Assembly (NCBI GenBank): GCA_008508345.1
Contig: QNGE01000148.1
Location: 122,485 to 186,484 of the forward strand
From: Paragonimus westermani
Lineage: Eukaryota > Platyhelminthes > Trematoda > Plagiorchiida > Troglotrematidae
Length of the DNA: 64,000 nucleotides
Direction of reading: 5' to 3'
How positions within the stretch are numbered: position 1 is the first letter of the stretch; every line of letters begins with the position of its first letter. This document shows, one piece after another, positions 10,529 through 22,100 of the stretch. The translations under genes were made by a program, and so were the position numbers. The notes below the pieces were generated by a model. The model did no database searches. It was not told the DNA's origin and saw nothing but the letters and a program-made list of their open reading frames with translations.

Positions 10529-11831
10529 TTGTGTGTTGTTTTAACTAGTACGAGAAGCGTTCTGCCTGTGGCTGAGATAGCCGTCCTCTTTCTGCGCTAA
10601 TGTAGTTATTAGAGGGGACCCAGAGTTTGATGTGTTTCCAAAGTTTGCCAAGCAATTTGTTCAGATAACGAGAAGCACAATTTTGTTGGGCAGAGTGTTC
10701 GGCTGTCTTCTCTAAGGACGAGGTTGCACCCACGTGTATTGAAATTGTGACTATCAGGGAGCGTTGTACTAGTGGATTGTTTGAAAAGACCTTTGATGTA
10801 ATCAGAAGTGTTTGAATTTTATATGGGTTGCCATTGTGTGGTCAGATGGGGACTGTATTGTACGGTAACATTTCCTAAATACCTGGTAATTCTAAACAAG
10901 CTTAAATATTAATCAAATGTGAAGAATCTGGCCGATGCCGTAGATTGCATAGATCAAACGGCTTTATAGATTACGTGATAAACCTATGCTACTCTGGATA
11001 TTCTTCCGTAGTTGGGAGATCCAAGCGTTTAATAAATCAAACTAACCAATGTGGGATTGCAGAGAGTTATTATGAAGTAGATAGTTATAACTTCGGTCCA
11101 CCAAATTTCCGGCTATGGAAGATTCATCATAAAAGTTTGGGGGTGGACTCAAGAATATCCACTCTCATTTTAGTGCTTGTCGTCTGATGATGGTTGCCCG
11201 CGGCTTTGATCCTAATCGGATTTCTGTAAAAACATCTGTTCCTTCGATTTCTCATCATGTAGAATGAAGCGTAGTGTCAGTCAGAGAAAAACGACCACAA
11301 ACACAAATCGAATTGCAACAAGCAGGAGAGAGGTGGGGTTGTTTTACGCAAAGCTTTTTAATCGGAAACTCATTGAGTGACTAAATGAAAGCCCAGCCAT
11401 GTGCATTCATATGGAGAAGAAAACCCGAGTGCAAACACATAAACCGCAGCCGTGTGCACCCAACTTGGAACAAATACACAAACGCACACCTGTCGAATAT
11501 ATTACCATAAGCAAACGACACACGACGTGAGAAGAAACGGTCTCTGTGCCTGTCTCTTTGATATTTGTAGCTTCTTCTGTTTAACCAAAAGTTGAAGGCA
11601 GAATATTTTCCTTGCTCCGCTGTGATTGACAATCAGTTGATTTGAACGGTAAACAAACGTTTAAAATTGACATTTGTTTGCAACAACCACAGAGACAGAA
11701 CAACAATTACACTGTGAATGCGTATTCTAACTGCTGTGACCTCAAGTGGCATGCTATGTGTTCAAATTCCATACCTGACGGAGTTGTTTCTAGTTCTAGA
11801 TGTATGCAGGTTTACTGTTATAATGTTTGGT
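10529..11831. other. No gene recognised
   Basis: Contains ORFs at 10545-10733 (minus), 10945-11187 (plus) and 11381-11632 (minus) without recognisable domains. The 10545-10733 frame borders the PLE relic but does not resemble PLE protein. Confidence 0.45.
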
Positions 11832-11850
11832 ATAAGAAGCATATTTTCAA

Positions 11851-11984
11851 GTTGAACATCACTCACATTCGATCGCAGCGTTCGCATTCAGATAGACTTT
11901 GCAGCCAGCCTCTTTCGAAAAGAAGCGCTAGACTCGAGTTTCGCTCTCATTAGAGCTCGTCAGTAGTGCATATCCTCATCAGTA
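11851..11984 (-). mobile_element. SINE copy C, 5'-truncated, flanked by TSDs
   Basis: A minus-strand copy containing the SINE 3' tail, the whole hammerhead and only about 6 nt upstream of it (ggatat), followed by 9 nt of extra sequence before the duplication. It lacks both Pol III boxes. It is very similar to copy A over the shared part, and with the target-site duplication still 18/19 identical it is a fairly recent insertion. Confidence 0.85.
11925..11969 (-). ncRNA. Hammerhead ribozyme in SINE copy C
   Basis: The minus strand reads GCACUA, CUGACGA, stem II GCUC/GAGC with loop UAAUGA, GAAA, ACUCGAGU and C, then UAGCGC. The core change U7 to C is at the position known to tolerate any base. 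Stem I has one A-C mismatch (UAGCGC). It is probably still competent but weaker than copy B. Confidence 0.75.
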
Positions 11985-12003
11985 ATAAGAAGCATACTTT
12001 CAA

Positions 12004-14180
12004 AACGCGTGTGTTTGTGACGCCTTCGTCATGCTTGCCGTGCTGCTGACGGTCAGATTTCAATTCCGAAATGCAACGGGGACGGTGTCTAATCGATCTC
12101 TAATCGTCTCTATATGGATTACTGTTGAAAACGGCTAACATAAAACACATTCCACTTCAAAGCCGCTGTCTAATGTGCGTAGATCACAATATATGGAAGT
12201 TCAATATTTTTTCTGGTGTTATAGTTTAAATGTCCCTCTTTTTTCAAATGAATTATACGGACGATGAGAAAGCCTCTAATATTTTTCGATTTGCCCACCG
12301 TTGCCAACTATACAGCCCTCTAACTGGTATCACGTATGACTACCGTGTCCCAGTAACCTAAGTAAACGTGTGAAATCACCACACCAACCACATAGACTTA
12401 TGTGTCGGAAGCCATGCTAAAATCCATTGTTAGATCGATGTGCACGAGAATAAGATCAAGTCAGAATAGAGACTTCACTTGCTCGCCATTGGAGAGGGAC
12501 AGGTTACTTGGTGCTGCTTTGCAGAGAATAGTTCAGTGAAAGAAAACAGCCGGCATATTTCATAAAATATCGGTTCGTGAGTTCGTCCAGTTGATCGATT
12601 TTCTCTAGTATTCGGGATCCGCTGTTCGCTGAAGTGGCATATGACACTCGCAACAACATTGCTAAGAGTGACCATAGGTTTTAACTCGCCATCAAGCTAT
12701 AACGAATTGACGGACGCCGCATACTCTGTATGGATGATTGATGGAAGTCTTGGAGATTTCGAGCGCTCTCACGAAGGATATGATAAATTATCCCAGTGTT
12801 TAACAATACTTACCTTCCAGGTGCTGGTAGGACGACGCTGAATGTAACTATATGGCGAAGCCATTTATTGTTGGACTTTATATAACTGTACTGAGATCCA
12901 CCAGAAAACCACAATTGTATTTGCGTCTACTGACTGGGAAGTTGGATAAACACTATGCGCCATACTTCCAGCGCGATGTGGCATACCGTTCAACTGTTGT
13001 TTGGGTCTGTAAGATTTCGTGTATACGTGTTTGTTTTACGCATTCATGAGAATGTATTTGGGATTACTGCATGTATGACATTATTTCTTCACAACCAGCA
13101 ACATCAAGTCCGTATTTTGTCTGAGTACTTCAAGACTAATGAGTATCAATGATCAGTTCCGTTTTCAAGTTGAAATCCGAAGCGTTGGATTGACTAGTCA
13201 TGCATCCGTCTAGTCTTACTTTTGTCCAGGCTACTCACTGGTTTTTTTATAGCGTCAGCATATAAAAACAGTGGTAAAATAACCTTTTGAAGAGCAGACT
13301 GAACTCGGGGCCGATCGTTAGTGCACTGAATACACCTTCATTTTACGAAAGATTGTTTATTGCCGACGATAATATACGGAACCAGCAATCCTGGTATCTT
13401 TGATCCAAAACCTGCCCTCAGTTCGACTGCTTGTAATGCTCTTTAAAGTTGTGTCTCTCGAAAAATTGTCAAAGGAACATTTAAGTAAGATATGCACATT
13501 GTTTGCCCATTTTGTAAGCGGGGAGAAAGATTGCGGTTGAATGTATGGTTTGTTTATAATTGTGAACGTGCTTTGCCGGAGATCCCAGTCAATCTGCTCG
13601 TGTTCAGCGCTTTTGACGACGATATCACCTTGATTTAAAGCATAATAGTATGAACAGGAACACTTAATTATGGGCACCTTATAGGTGTTAATTTAGCTGA
13701 TGCGGATTGGGTGTGCTGGCCTGTCTAACCCGTCTTCAAAAGCCTGCCGGTAGGGTAGGCTAAACTGACCGACACGACTAGTTTGCACAGAATGCTCCTG
13801 ACACCTTCAAAACAACAAATTTCATTAGGACTTTAGAGAGCTTTCATCCAAGCCTATTTCACTGCGTGCAGTTCTTGTGAGGTTATGACCATTCTCATTC
13901 GCTTGAGTAGCCCACTATTGTCAGATTGCAACATTGCTTGTGGGATGTCAAAAAGACTTACGAAAGCAATTGGCACTCAGACAAGATACGTCATCTGTAG
14001 CATTAAAACTACGTCCTGTTCTTGATAAACGTGTCAACTGTCTTGTGAAATAACCGAAACGTATCGATCGCACTGATTTGGCCAGGTACAACTTTTGCCA
14101 GGTGAACCTTAACAGGTCAGTTTGACAAATTGACCTAACCACGGCAAATCCCATGTGACCTCTGTTCCTCTGTCAATGTG
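12004..14180. other. No gene recognised
   Basis: ORFs of up to 106 codons (13357-13677 minus) show no recognisable domain. A small imperfect hairpin (agcctgcc...gggtaggct) lies near 13740-13760. The sequence just before 14181 is not recognisable PLE coding. Confidence 0.4.
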
Positions 14181-14351
14181 ATTTCGATCACAACACTCCT
14201 GAGGAAGGCCACCCGAGGTGGTTGAAACGTGGAGTATTACAACTTGCTCGAAACGTTGTGTTATTCCCAATCTGTTTATCAATAACATGTTAAACACGAC
14301 GCCGAAACTATTCAACTTCATTCGTACTAAATTTGTAACGGATATCTTAGA
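14181..14351 (+). mobile_element. Orphan PLE family B terminal repeat (pLTR)
   Basis: Shares with 24804-25033 the string gaggtggttgaaacg, the segment tattacaacttgctcg and the tail tattcccaatc(t/c)gttt. Its end (gtttatcaataacatg, gttaaacacga, gtactaaattt, cggatatctta) is the reverse complement of the left ends of the elements at 38205 and 24804. No RT or GIY-YIG coding is attached, so this is a solo or severely truncated pLTR. A hammerhead-like fold lies within it. Confidence 0.65.
14192..14262 (+). ncRNA. Hammerhead-like fold in PLE-B pLTR
   Basis: The core CUGAGGA (14199-14205) satisfies the hammerhead consensus if base 7 is free, and GAAA follows at 14224-14227. Between them lies a strong stem II (GCCACC with GGUGGU, loop CGA, one bulged G). 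Stem III pairs ACGU (14227-14230) with ACGU (14253-14256), followed by U as the cleavage base. Stem I pairs AACAC (14192-14196) with GUGUU (14258-14262), leaving UC unpaired next to the core. The fold is plausible, but the stem I bulge makes activity uncertain. Confidence 0.45.
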
Positions 14352-15639
14352 ATCTTAACAGAGTAGTAATCATCGAGACCACGAACAGTAGGAAACGACG
14401 GTCGTTTCATGAAATATGCAAACCGTGACTGAGTAGAGTGGTTAGGTTTCCTCTACTCAGTCAGAGATCTTGTGATCAATCAATCCACTAGTTAGAATGG
14501 TTTTTAACATAGCAGCATACTGAGTCATGAGTATGCTACCAACTCAACTACACTTTTCCAAACCAGCACAGTTTAGTTTTACAGAATTTTTCGGCTGGAT
14601 TACGCCTTGCCTAGATGGCTCAAGCGGCACTGTCATAGGGTCAGACTCATGGATGCCTACATGAGCGTTCGTATATGTATAAGATTTATACTGAATGGTT
14701 ACTATCGTGAGCCATTCGACAGAATTACGTTAGTTAATCATGCAATTCCGCTTCCAACTAGCTTGCTACGGAATTTTCGGACCTTTTGTTGCTAAATTCA
14801 GTGTCAGGGATTGTCCGGCTGGGATGAAACCCGCCTTTATATGTTGTACTAATTAAAATGTTTAGCTGGGTCTCCGCCATTCAAGAGAATAATGATTAGA
14901 ATTGATTTTATTTTTGGACAGTGGCCATTTTCGTTTCCAAACACATCTTGCTGCTACTGTACAATAGGAGAAATGAAGACGGCCAGTCCAAACACCTGAA
15001 GTTGTCAGGATTACCACATTGATATGGCTGACTTTTCAGTTCACTTTTCCTATAGAATAAGTGCGAATCAGGCCATTCGAGGGTAAAATTTAACGAAGAC
15101 AAGCGCGCAAAGTATGTGAAACCATAGTACACAACTAGTGAAGTAAACGACAGTGTCTAATTAGGAAGCACCCTGGGGTCAAACTATTCCGATTGATGCT
15201 GTTGCCATGGTATATTCGGGTGTGAGTTATCGACTAATTTTTTATCAGCGGCCTTTTTCAAACGGTAACCGAAGCCATGTAAAAAAGGTGACCATTATAA
15301 TGAGATCGTTAGAGATGACGGTTTCTACCTGATTAGATAGGAAATGATTAAATATTGTCCTTATCTTCTAAGCTGTCCACATACACAAATCGGAATGAAC
15401 TCAGGATCAATTTGTCAGTTGAATGAAGGTCCGGAAACGCTTAATTTCTCAAATGTTGAAGCTGTATGAAATATTTTAGGTCCATATTGTTCTGGAGTAG
15501 AAAATCCGTCAATTAGTTTATAATCTTCTGGATACATTTAAACACAACCCTCTACTTTGTGCATTTGGGTCAAATTGGATAAGCCCGAGTTGTAGTAAAC
15601 TGCTGTCCCGAAATTTCGTGAGAGTTTCATGTCAGGTTA
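14352..15639. other. No gene recognised
   Basis: Short ORFs only, without recognisable motifs. Confidence 0.45.
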
Positions 15640-15725
15640 AAGATTCACAAGAGGAGGTGACTGTCATCCGTTGCCTCACAAGTAAATGGACTGAAATTCA
15701 AATCCCAGTCGAAGCTAGGCTGTTT
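15640..15725 (+). mobile_element. Possible decayed SINE tRNA-like region
   Basis: Contains gaggtgactg, ttgcctcac and a B-box-like attcaaatccc in the same order and spacing as the tRNA-like part of the SINE. The A box is not recognisable, and the hammerhead that should follow is absent. A weak relic call. Confidence 0.3.
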
Positions 15726-16834
15726 ACCACTGAAGAACCAAAATAACAGTGGAAATCGGGTCTGATGCATTTTCTAGAAAGAAATCGGCCGTTGAGCCTG
15801 CATGAGTGGGAATAGTGCCATCACACATGGCTGAGAAAGTAGCTGAAACCATTTACCCATAATGTCAAGAATGTGCCAACCAGATTTTCCACCGGTTAAT
15901 ATCAATTAAAACGCCTCTCAGAAAATGCAGCGTCATGTCAACTATGGATCCACCTAAAGTGAAAAGCGACTGACCAGCTTTGTCTGTCTGACCGAATAAA
16001 TCTGCAATCTTGCGGAAATTCAGGTCGTCAAACTACACGAGTAGGTATAGACCAAAGATGAGCTTTTGTTTACCAATTAATGAATATTTTCGGAAAAAAC
16101 AATGAGTTTTACAGCTGACAAAAGCTTTAAGATTTTTGTGATGTAGGACGTCATGCTGCCCTGTCAGAGACCACCAGTGCTCGTCTGCTATGCCACGCAA
16201 TATGGCAAGTATCGGCGTCCGAATTCCAAAGTGCTGACTCAGACTACATACCATGGTCATTGCAACATCATATTGCCCTTATGGTGCCACGTGCACTCCA
16301 CATTATGAACTACTTCCGAAACGGACTTTGAATCACTGTGCTGGGAATCACGGAAGCAAAGTCCAATATTACAAAAGGAATGTCTGTTTGAAGGCGAAGC
16401 ACCGTGATTTGACTGGCAATCAGCATAGATAGAAGTGAACATGATAGAATTGAACGACACAGTGTTGACTGACCGTATCGTTCCACTCGGAACGGCTAAC
16501 TGGTGAGTGGTGTAAATAAAGTATGTGGGATGATTAAAGGGCCACATCTAGTCTGGCAAAATCGTCGTCATATCAAGTTAGAAAGGGGACACTTTAATAT
16601 CTACTTACAAGTGGGCGAAAACACACCGTGTATCACCGCTGTATTAGCAACACATCATTAAACACAACTTAAAAGGATGTGACTTAATTAGCAGATCACT
16701 TGATTACTGTTGAATAAAATACCGCTCAGCAAGTTCAATTACTTCTGAGATTTTAACTTGGACAGTAGTAGTCATAGGGTGTCGTATCTGCTCTCATGGC
16801 GATCAGGCAATTTGATTATTACACCCAAGGTAAT
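15726..16834. other. No gene recognised
   Basis: Includes ORFs at 16033-16260 and 16257-16547 on the minus strand with no recognisable domain. Confidence 0.45.
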
Positions 16835-17005
16835 GGGAATGAGCGTTTGCAAATTGCTGTTCATTCAAACTTGTTTTGAAGTTACGGACGCAGTGATCAA
16901 CACGGTTGCTCATAAGAGCACGGTCAGAGTTTAAATCCTGGTGGTGACAGGATTATGTACTATAGGTAAGTTGTGAGATGAGCAAAAATCTAGTGTCCGG
17001 TTTCA
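16835..17005 (+). mobile_element. SINE copy, decayed
   Basis: Matches the SINE from the end of the 5' domain (gaatgagcgtttgcaaatt) through the tRNA-like part (cgcagtgatcaacacggttg, then agtttaaatcctgg as a worn B box) and aggattatgtact. The hammerhead region is reduced to traces (gagatgagc, aatctagtgt) without an intact core. It is an old copy. Confidence 0.55.
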
Positions 17006-17777
17006 ATATAGAAGGGCTTAGAAGAGGGAAGCCGTGTTCACCAAAGAGAGTTTAAGCCGGTTATCGAAAACTCATCGTCGCATAACACATTATACTGATC
17101 GATTATCAGATGACTTCATCGGAGCGCATCAACTAGTAACTTGTCGAAACATATTCGACTATGACCACAAGGACTTCTCAAATAAAAGGGACATTGAAAC
17201 CTCAATTGTCAGTGAACAGTGTGTAGTACTTGCTTAGGTATGAAATACACCTAGCTTGTCGGAAGCTAGCACGACTGTTCCAACCGACCAGCTCACAGTG
17301 CCGTTGGGTTAAGCTCAGTCTCAACGGTGAAAAATGGAATATATTTTTGTTGGGCGTTCTTCTAGCATGAAAGAGGAATACAGCACAAATAATGACCGTA
17401 GTTTGGCAGAGTATGATGGGTTTCTCTCCAAAACAACAGCTGAGTCAATAATTCTGGTTGAAAAACGGGTGTTATCTGAACACTGTCGAAACAGACAAAC
17501 TTTGGGTCTTGTTGCTCGATTATAGGATGGTGGTCTCATTTTCCACCAGACTATTGCCTCACTGAATGAATCCCATTTAAGGAAACCGCGGTGTTTATGT
17601 TGTCACTGGGCTGAAGGTAGCCATGCTCTAACTCATGCAGAGAACCTTTGAGATGAATTCACATGGAAAATTAACAGGAGGCGAATTAACTTTGTAACAT
17701 AAGACTTATCACTCTTAAGAATTACAACAAAGAACGCTGAAATTGATGAGAAGTGGTGGGGGGTTTCGTTGATGAGG
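17006..17777. other. No gene recognised
   Basis: Mirror ORFs at 17321-17539 (minus) and 17334-17525 (plus) lie in one non-recognisable segment. No other signal. Confidence 0.45.
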
Positions 17778-17960
17778 GTTGAACACCACTCGGAAACAAT
17801 CGCAGCTTTCTTCGGGTTTTCAGCCGGCCCGTTTAGAACGGATGCATTACACTTGAGTTTCGCCATTGTTGGGGCTCGCCAGTTGTGCTTCTACCTGCGA
17901 CGGTAGAGATCTGAACGGTGATCAAGCATTAATCAGACAACCGTGTGCCAGTGTGCCATG
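17778..17960 (-). mobile_element. SINE copy, decayed, minus strand
   Basis: On the plus strand gttgaacaccact, aatcgcagctttctt, cagccggccc, acttgagtttcgcc and ggtagagatctgaac follow the same order as the reverse complement of the SINE (tail, hammerhead, B box), and a worn A-box region follows. The ribozyme core is damaged (the position of CUGAUGA reads CUGGCGA). It is an ancient copy. Confidence 0.6.
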
Positions 17961-18591
17961 GGTACCAGTGGACATATCAACGATAAGTCTACTTGTCAGC
18001 TGTAAGGCACTATACACAAATACCGCCTCCTGACTAGCTCACCGTCAGAAACTGGACAAGCTTTTCCCTTTGTGCACGACTATGAACGGTCACCTCCATT
18101 TAGTTCTTCTGGTAAACACAGTTTTACTAATTTTCTGTGATACTCAGAATTAGGGATTTTGGAGAACCACAGAAGTCATACTTGAATTGAAACCTTACAT
18201 GCAATCAATAAGCAGAAGATCTTGTACTGGTAGCAGTAAGCCGTGGTTATTCATGAGATGAGAAGACGTGTCAATGGCACAGTAGTAAAACAGTATTAAA
18301 TCTGTTCGTCCAATCCTGGTGCGATATATTTAACGCGAAATCTGAAGTGGTCTCCTGTCAAATCTTCTGTTTTGTCGCGTTTTGGATAAGCTGTGAATCG
18401 AATCGATTTTCACCACAACCTTCTCTCCTTCCGGAGGACTCTGCATTTCATATTTGCCAATCGTTCTGATCTTTTCGGGCATCGAACTCTTGCGGTACAG
18501 GGTATTCTGCTTCGAAGATGAATTTGGTCAATGGGTCTTCGATGAACCAAGACATCGTGCAGGTAAGTAATTTACATCATTATGCTGCCTA
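17961..18591. other. No gene recognised
   Basis: Lies downstream (on the minus strand) of the integrase fossil. The end nearest 18591 could be the eroded integrase C-terminus or env-less 3' part of that element, but no motif was found. Confidence 0.35.
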
Positions 18592-19160
18592 TCTGGCAGG
18601 TGAGCAATTCTTTGGCAGCTGGCAAATCGTCTCCACACACTGAAGTGATGCTCCTGGACGCCTTGATTTAAGTAGTACCGCTAAGGTGTCTTTCTTCGTG
18701 CAATGAGCTGCGTTCCTGTACTGAAGCAAAAAGTTATCGAGAAACACTTCCAATTCAGCAAATGTTTCAGGATTAGTGGGATTCACGACACATTTGAGCG
18801 TTTTCGCCACATTTTCTGCGGCTCCGTTTGGACACGATGCGAAGGCGCCGTTCGCAAGTGACGAAACTCGATGCTGTCGAGCCACTGTTTCATTTCAGCA
18901 GAACAACACTGTGATCCGTTGTCAGTCACCAAGACATGCGGAATTCCTTCATGGTTGAAACGTTTACGAAATGCTTGTATAGTAAATGAAGTAGAAGATG
19001 AGGTTGTACTAAATACTTCTGACCACTGCGAGTACGAATCAGTCAGCACCAGAATGTAACATTTACAAAGAGGTGGTCCACAATAATCTGCACGCACCCC
19101 TTGCCATGGTAGCTAACTGTCGGGCCAGGGTGTACGCTTCTTCGGCTTTATTTTGCGAGG
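18592..19160 (-). pseudogene. Ty3/gypsy-type integrase fragment, frameshifted
   Basis: The minus strand encodes the catalytic core of a retrotransposon integrase. RADYCGPP gives the first Asp with its usual setting, LVLTDSYSQWSEVF the following strand, VLVTDNGSQ the second catalytic Asp, and NGAAENV the region of the catalytic Glu. The last piece is in a different frame (18885-18589) from the first two (19097-18783), so there is at least one frameshift near 18860. Upstream, PWPDS-stop-LPWQGV matches the linker before the core but carries a stop. The HHCC zinc domain, RT and RNase H are missing. This is a dead fossil. It belongs to a gypsy-like element and not necessarily the one at 5571. Confidence 0.85.
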
Positions 19161-22100
19161 GTAGGAGTGGAATTTCAGTGTAAAATGAGGCGTTGCGGCC
19201 AGGATGAGCGGTGAATCTAGTAGATCTTCACCACACTTTTAGTCAGTTGTCTTCATTCCTATTATTCTGACTGTAAATTCTCACCTTTAGCTTGTAATCT
19301 TGGAAACCTTCTTTGCAAAGCTTGCACTGGTATATGTACACATGCCAGTGCGCCCAACACACCATTGGTTTTTCTCTATTATAAACATCTACTTCGGTTC
19401 TGATGGTTGTGTCTGTCCATCAATAATAGTTTGTAACATTCCTGTTGTAATGTCTGCAGCGATGTAAACGAAATGTCTTTTTGCAAGACAATTTAGGTTC
19501 CATTTTTCATATCACCAGAGAGACGTGAAATCAACTCAGTTAAACAAGTAGTCACAGGTGTGTTACTCAATAGCCATTTATGGCTCAGTCATACTGAATG
19601 AGGAAGAGGTGAGAAGCACAGATTGACCGTCAGGTAGTCTGTACCTTGTATTGTGTGTACACTACTCAGCTTAGCAAATTAATATGCCAATAACACGGGT
19701 TTCTGCGGTGTTACAAAATACACTGATTATGAGGTGTGAATATGTCAGTTTATTTATTGAGAAATAGAAGTATGTGAGAGAATTATGTGAGATGATCATG
19801 TTGTGACACCGACCTGAGATTTCCTGCCGCTTGCTGATTATAGTGTAATTTATTGGTATACGGGTAGTTGCATTAACGCACACATTGGTAGTACGGCACG
19901 GCGCACTTGATGCCAAATGTGGGCATATCTTTCGAGTTTATGTGAATGCAGTCGACGACGTTGGCAAGTGGAAGAATAAATAACGTGCCAAAAAACTGGG
20001 GATTCTCGAAACGAGCAAAACAATCTGGAAATACAAGTCATCATTTTGACCCAGTGAACTCGTTCATCATATTGTTACTTACGCCAAAGTATTCGTAGTC
20101 CAAATCAACATTGTCGATGGTTTGTGTGCACGAAAACCACTCTGAGTCATGCGATTATGGTAACTTCTGACCTTCCCATGTATGCCGTTTCCTCATTTCT
20201 GCCTTGCTGAACGGGATACATGTTCAGACGGATTTCTTTTGACCATAGTAATGTTGAAGTGGAATCAAAATATCAAAGCTTCGTAACACGCTCTCCAGCT
20301 GACCTGCTAAATGAAGTAATGACAAACGTAATAGCTAATGTCTAAAGGCGGTATTAGTCTGCGGTAGCACATTTACTATGGTCCATCTTAAACCTAAGTT
20401 ACTTTATCCGGGGCCCTAAAGAGTGTGACAAGATTTTTCCAAAAAGCTGATTGCTTGTATTGTCGATTCACGATGTCCAGCAACAAACAAATGAGAAGGT
20501 ATTAGTAACCACACTGTTCTTGATCAACTAGACACGGACAGTCAGAACCCGATTCGAGACAAACTCAGTTCCTTCCGTTTTCTTTATGAAGATGTAACCA
20601 GTTTGTAACCGCTACTCAGATTATTTGGGCAACTCAAGCAGAATTTATGCGGGTGTACAATGGTCGTGTGGTCGTTAACCCAGAGCAAAAAAACCATTCG
20701 GGTTTTTTAGAGCCTTTCGACAAATCCTGTCACTTCTGTTCCTTACCAGCCATTTTTACGACCAACGTTTCCTACTCCTCCGTATATGTGACGCTTCAGT
20801 CGCCTAACACATTCAACAAAACTCTGTCGGGCTCAGAGTGCTCACCCGCAAACATCAGAACAGTTAACAAACGAACGACTCGCGGAAGGTTGATTGGTGA
20901 ATCGCCGTTCCACTCAAGAAAGTTGGGCGGTCGACATATTTATTCCGACGACAAAAGGCTGTGGCGACTCAGTTCACGTACTGCCTATGGTTAGCTAGAG
21001 TGAGTTGGTCTTTCCCGGTGACGTCCTCAATTTCTGAACCTAAAAAGGACTTGCCACAAGAATCCTCACTTCAAGTAAGCAAAGACTTTGTTGAAATCTA
21101 ATGACGATAGTTGTCGCGTGATCTGGCAAAGGATGAAAAGGTGGGTGGATTGAAGTCTGTTGTCAAGATATCATTTGTTGATGTCAAAGACACCAACAGG
21201 CTCAACAAGACAACAAACAATTCTTAATCACTCCTCATAAAGTCTCCTTTGTTCGTTGATCCATCTGACCCTATAAAAAATTCTGCTGCTTTGAAGAGGT
21301 TTTCTGGTTAAAGTCCGGCAGATCAAGTAGACCCGATGGCTTACCACCAACATCTGTTTAATTCATTCACCCTAAGCCTTGAATAACGTGAAATTCTTGA
21401 CTTTCGGGGGACAGTAATCAGCACATAAGTCCATAAAAAGGAAACGCCTGAGTTCCGATCAATTTCGTGCAGGTCGGTTGCATTGAAATTCTCCGAAAAA
21501 TCAATCACCGTTCGAATGAAAGCTCGAACGAACAACCTAAACTATAACCAGTTCGAACACGATCGGTCACACTCAAACCTCGATGCGCCCGCTTATTTAG
21601 TTCATTCCATTCTGTCATTGTTCAGTGGAAAACCTGAAGCTGTCCATAAATGCTTTCTAGGTTACAATGACCTATTTGAAAGCGCTGATAATGAAACTTT
21701 ACTGCAAACCCTCAGAGGAATTGACAACTAAACATCAGAGTAGTTTGATAAGCAAAGCCAGTTTACTTAATTTAGTGTTGTATACTCATTGCCTCTCTCA
21801 GATGACTCTGTTAAACTGTAGGATGCAACCCTTACCCAATTTCATTCTCGCTTGTTAAGGCGTATGTGCCAGCTCACGACCACCTTCGTGTAATCACATG
21901 CACTGACGTGCGTTAGGCAACAAACACCGGACTCAGTTTTCCTCACTTACCAGAGTGGATGGTTTAACCGAAACGTTAAGTTGGTCAGTGCATCACAGTG
22001 CGTATTTACCATATGAAAATGGATGGACTTGATACCCTTTCCTGTATGAAAGGGAACCATAATGAAAAACATTCTAATAGATGTCTCTCCCTTAACGTGA

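Larger units (their letters stand above)
11832..12003. repeat. 19-bp target-site duplication around SINE copy C
   Basis: The sequence ataagaagcatattttcaa at 11832-11850 is repeated at 11985-12003 with one substitution (catact). The two copies bracket the SINE fragment. The length fits target-primed reverse transcription by a LINE-type machinery. The last few bases overlap the SINE tail, so the true duplication may be slightly shorter. Confidence 0.8.

Noticed and set aside
18776..19059. Plus-strand ORFs over the integrase region
   Set aside because: Antisense shadows of the minus-strand integrase fossil.
20647..20994. 115-codon ORF on the plus strand
   Set aside because: No domain or repeat relationship seen; low-information composition.
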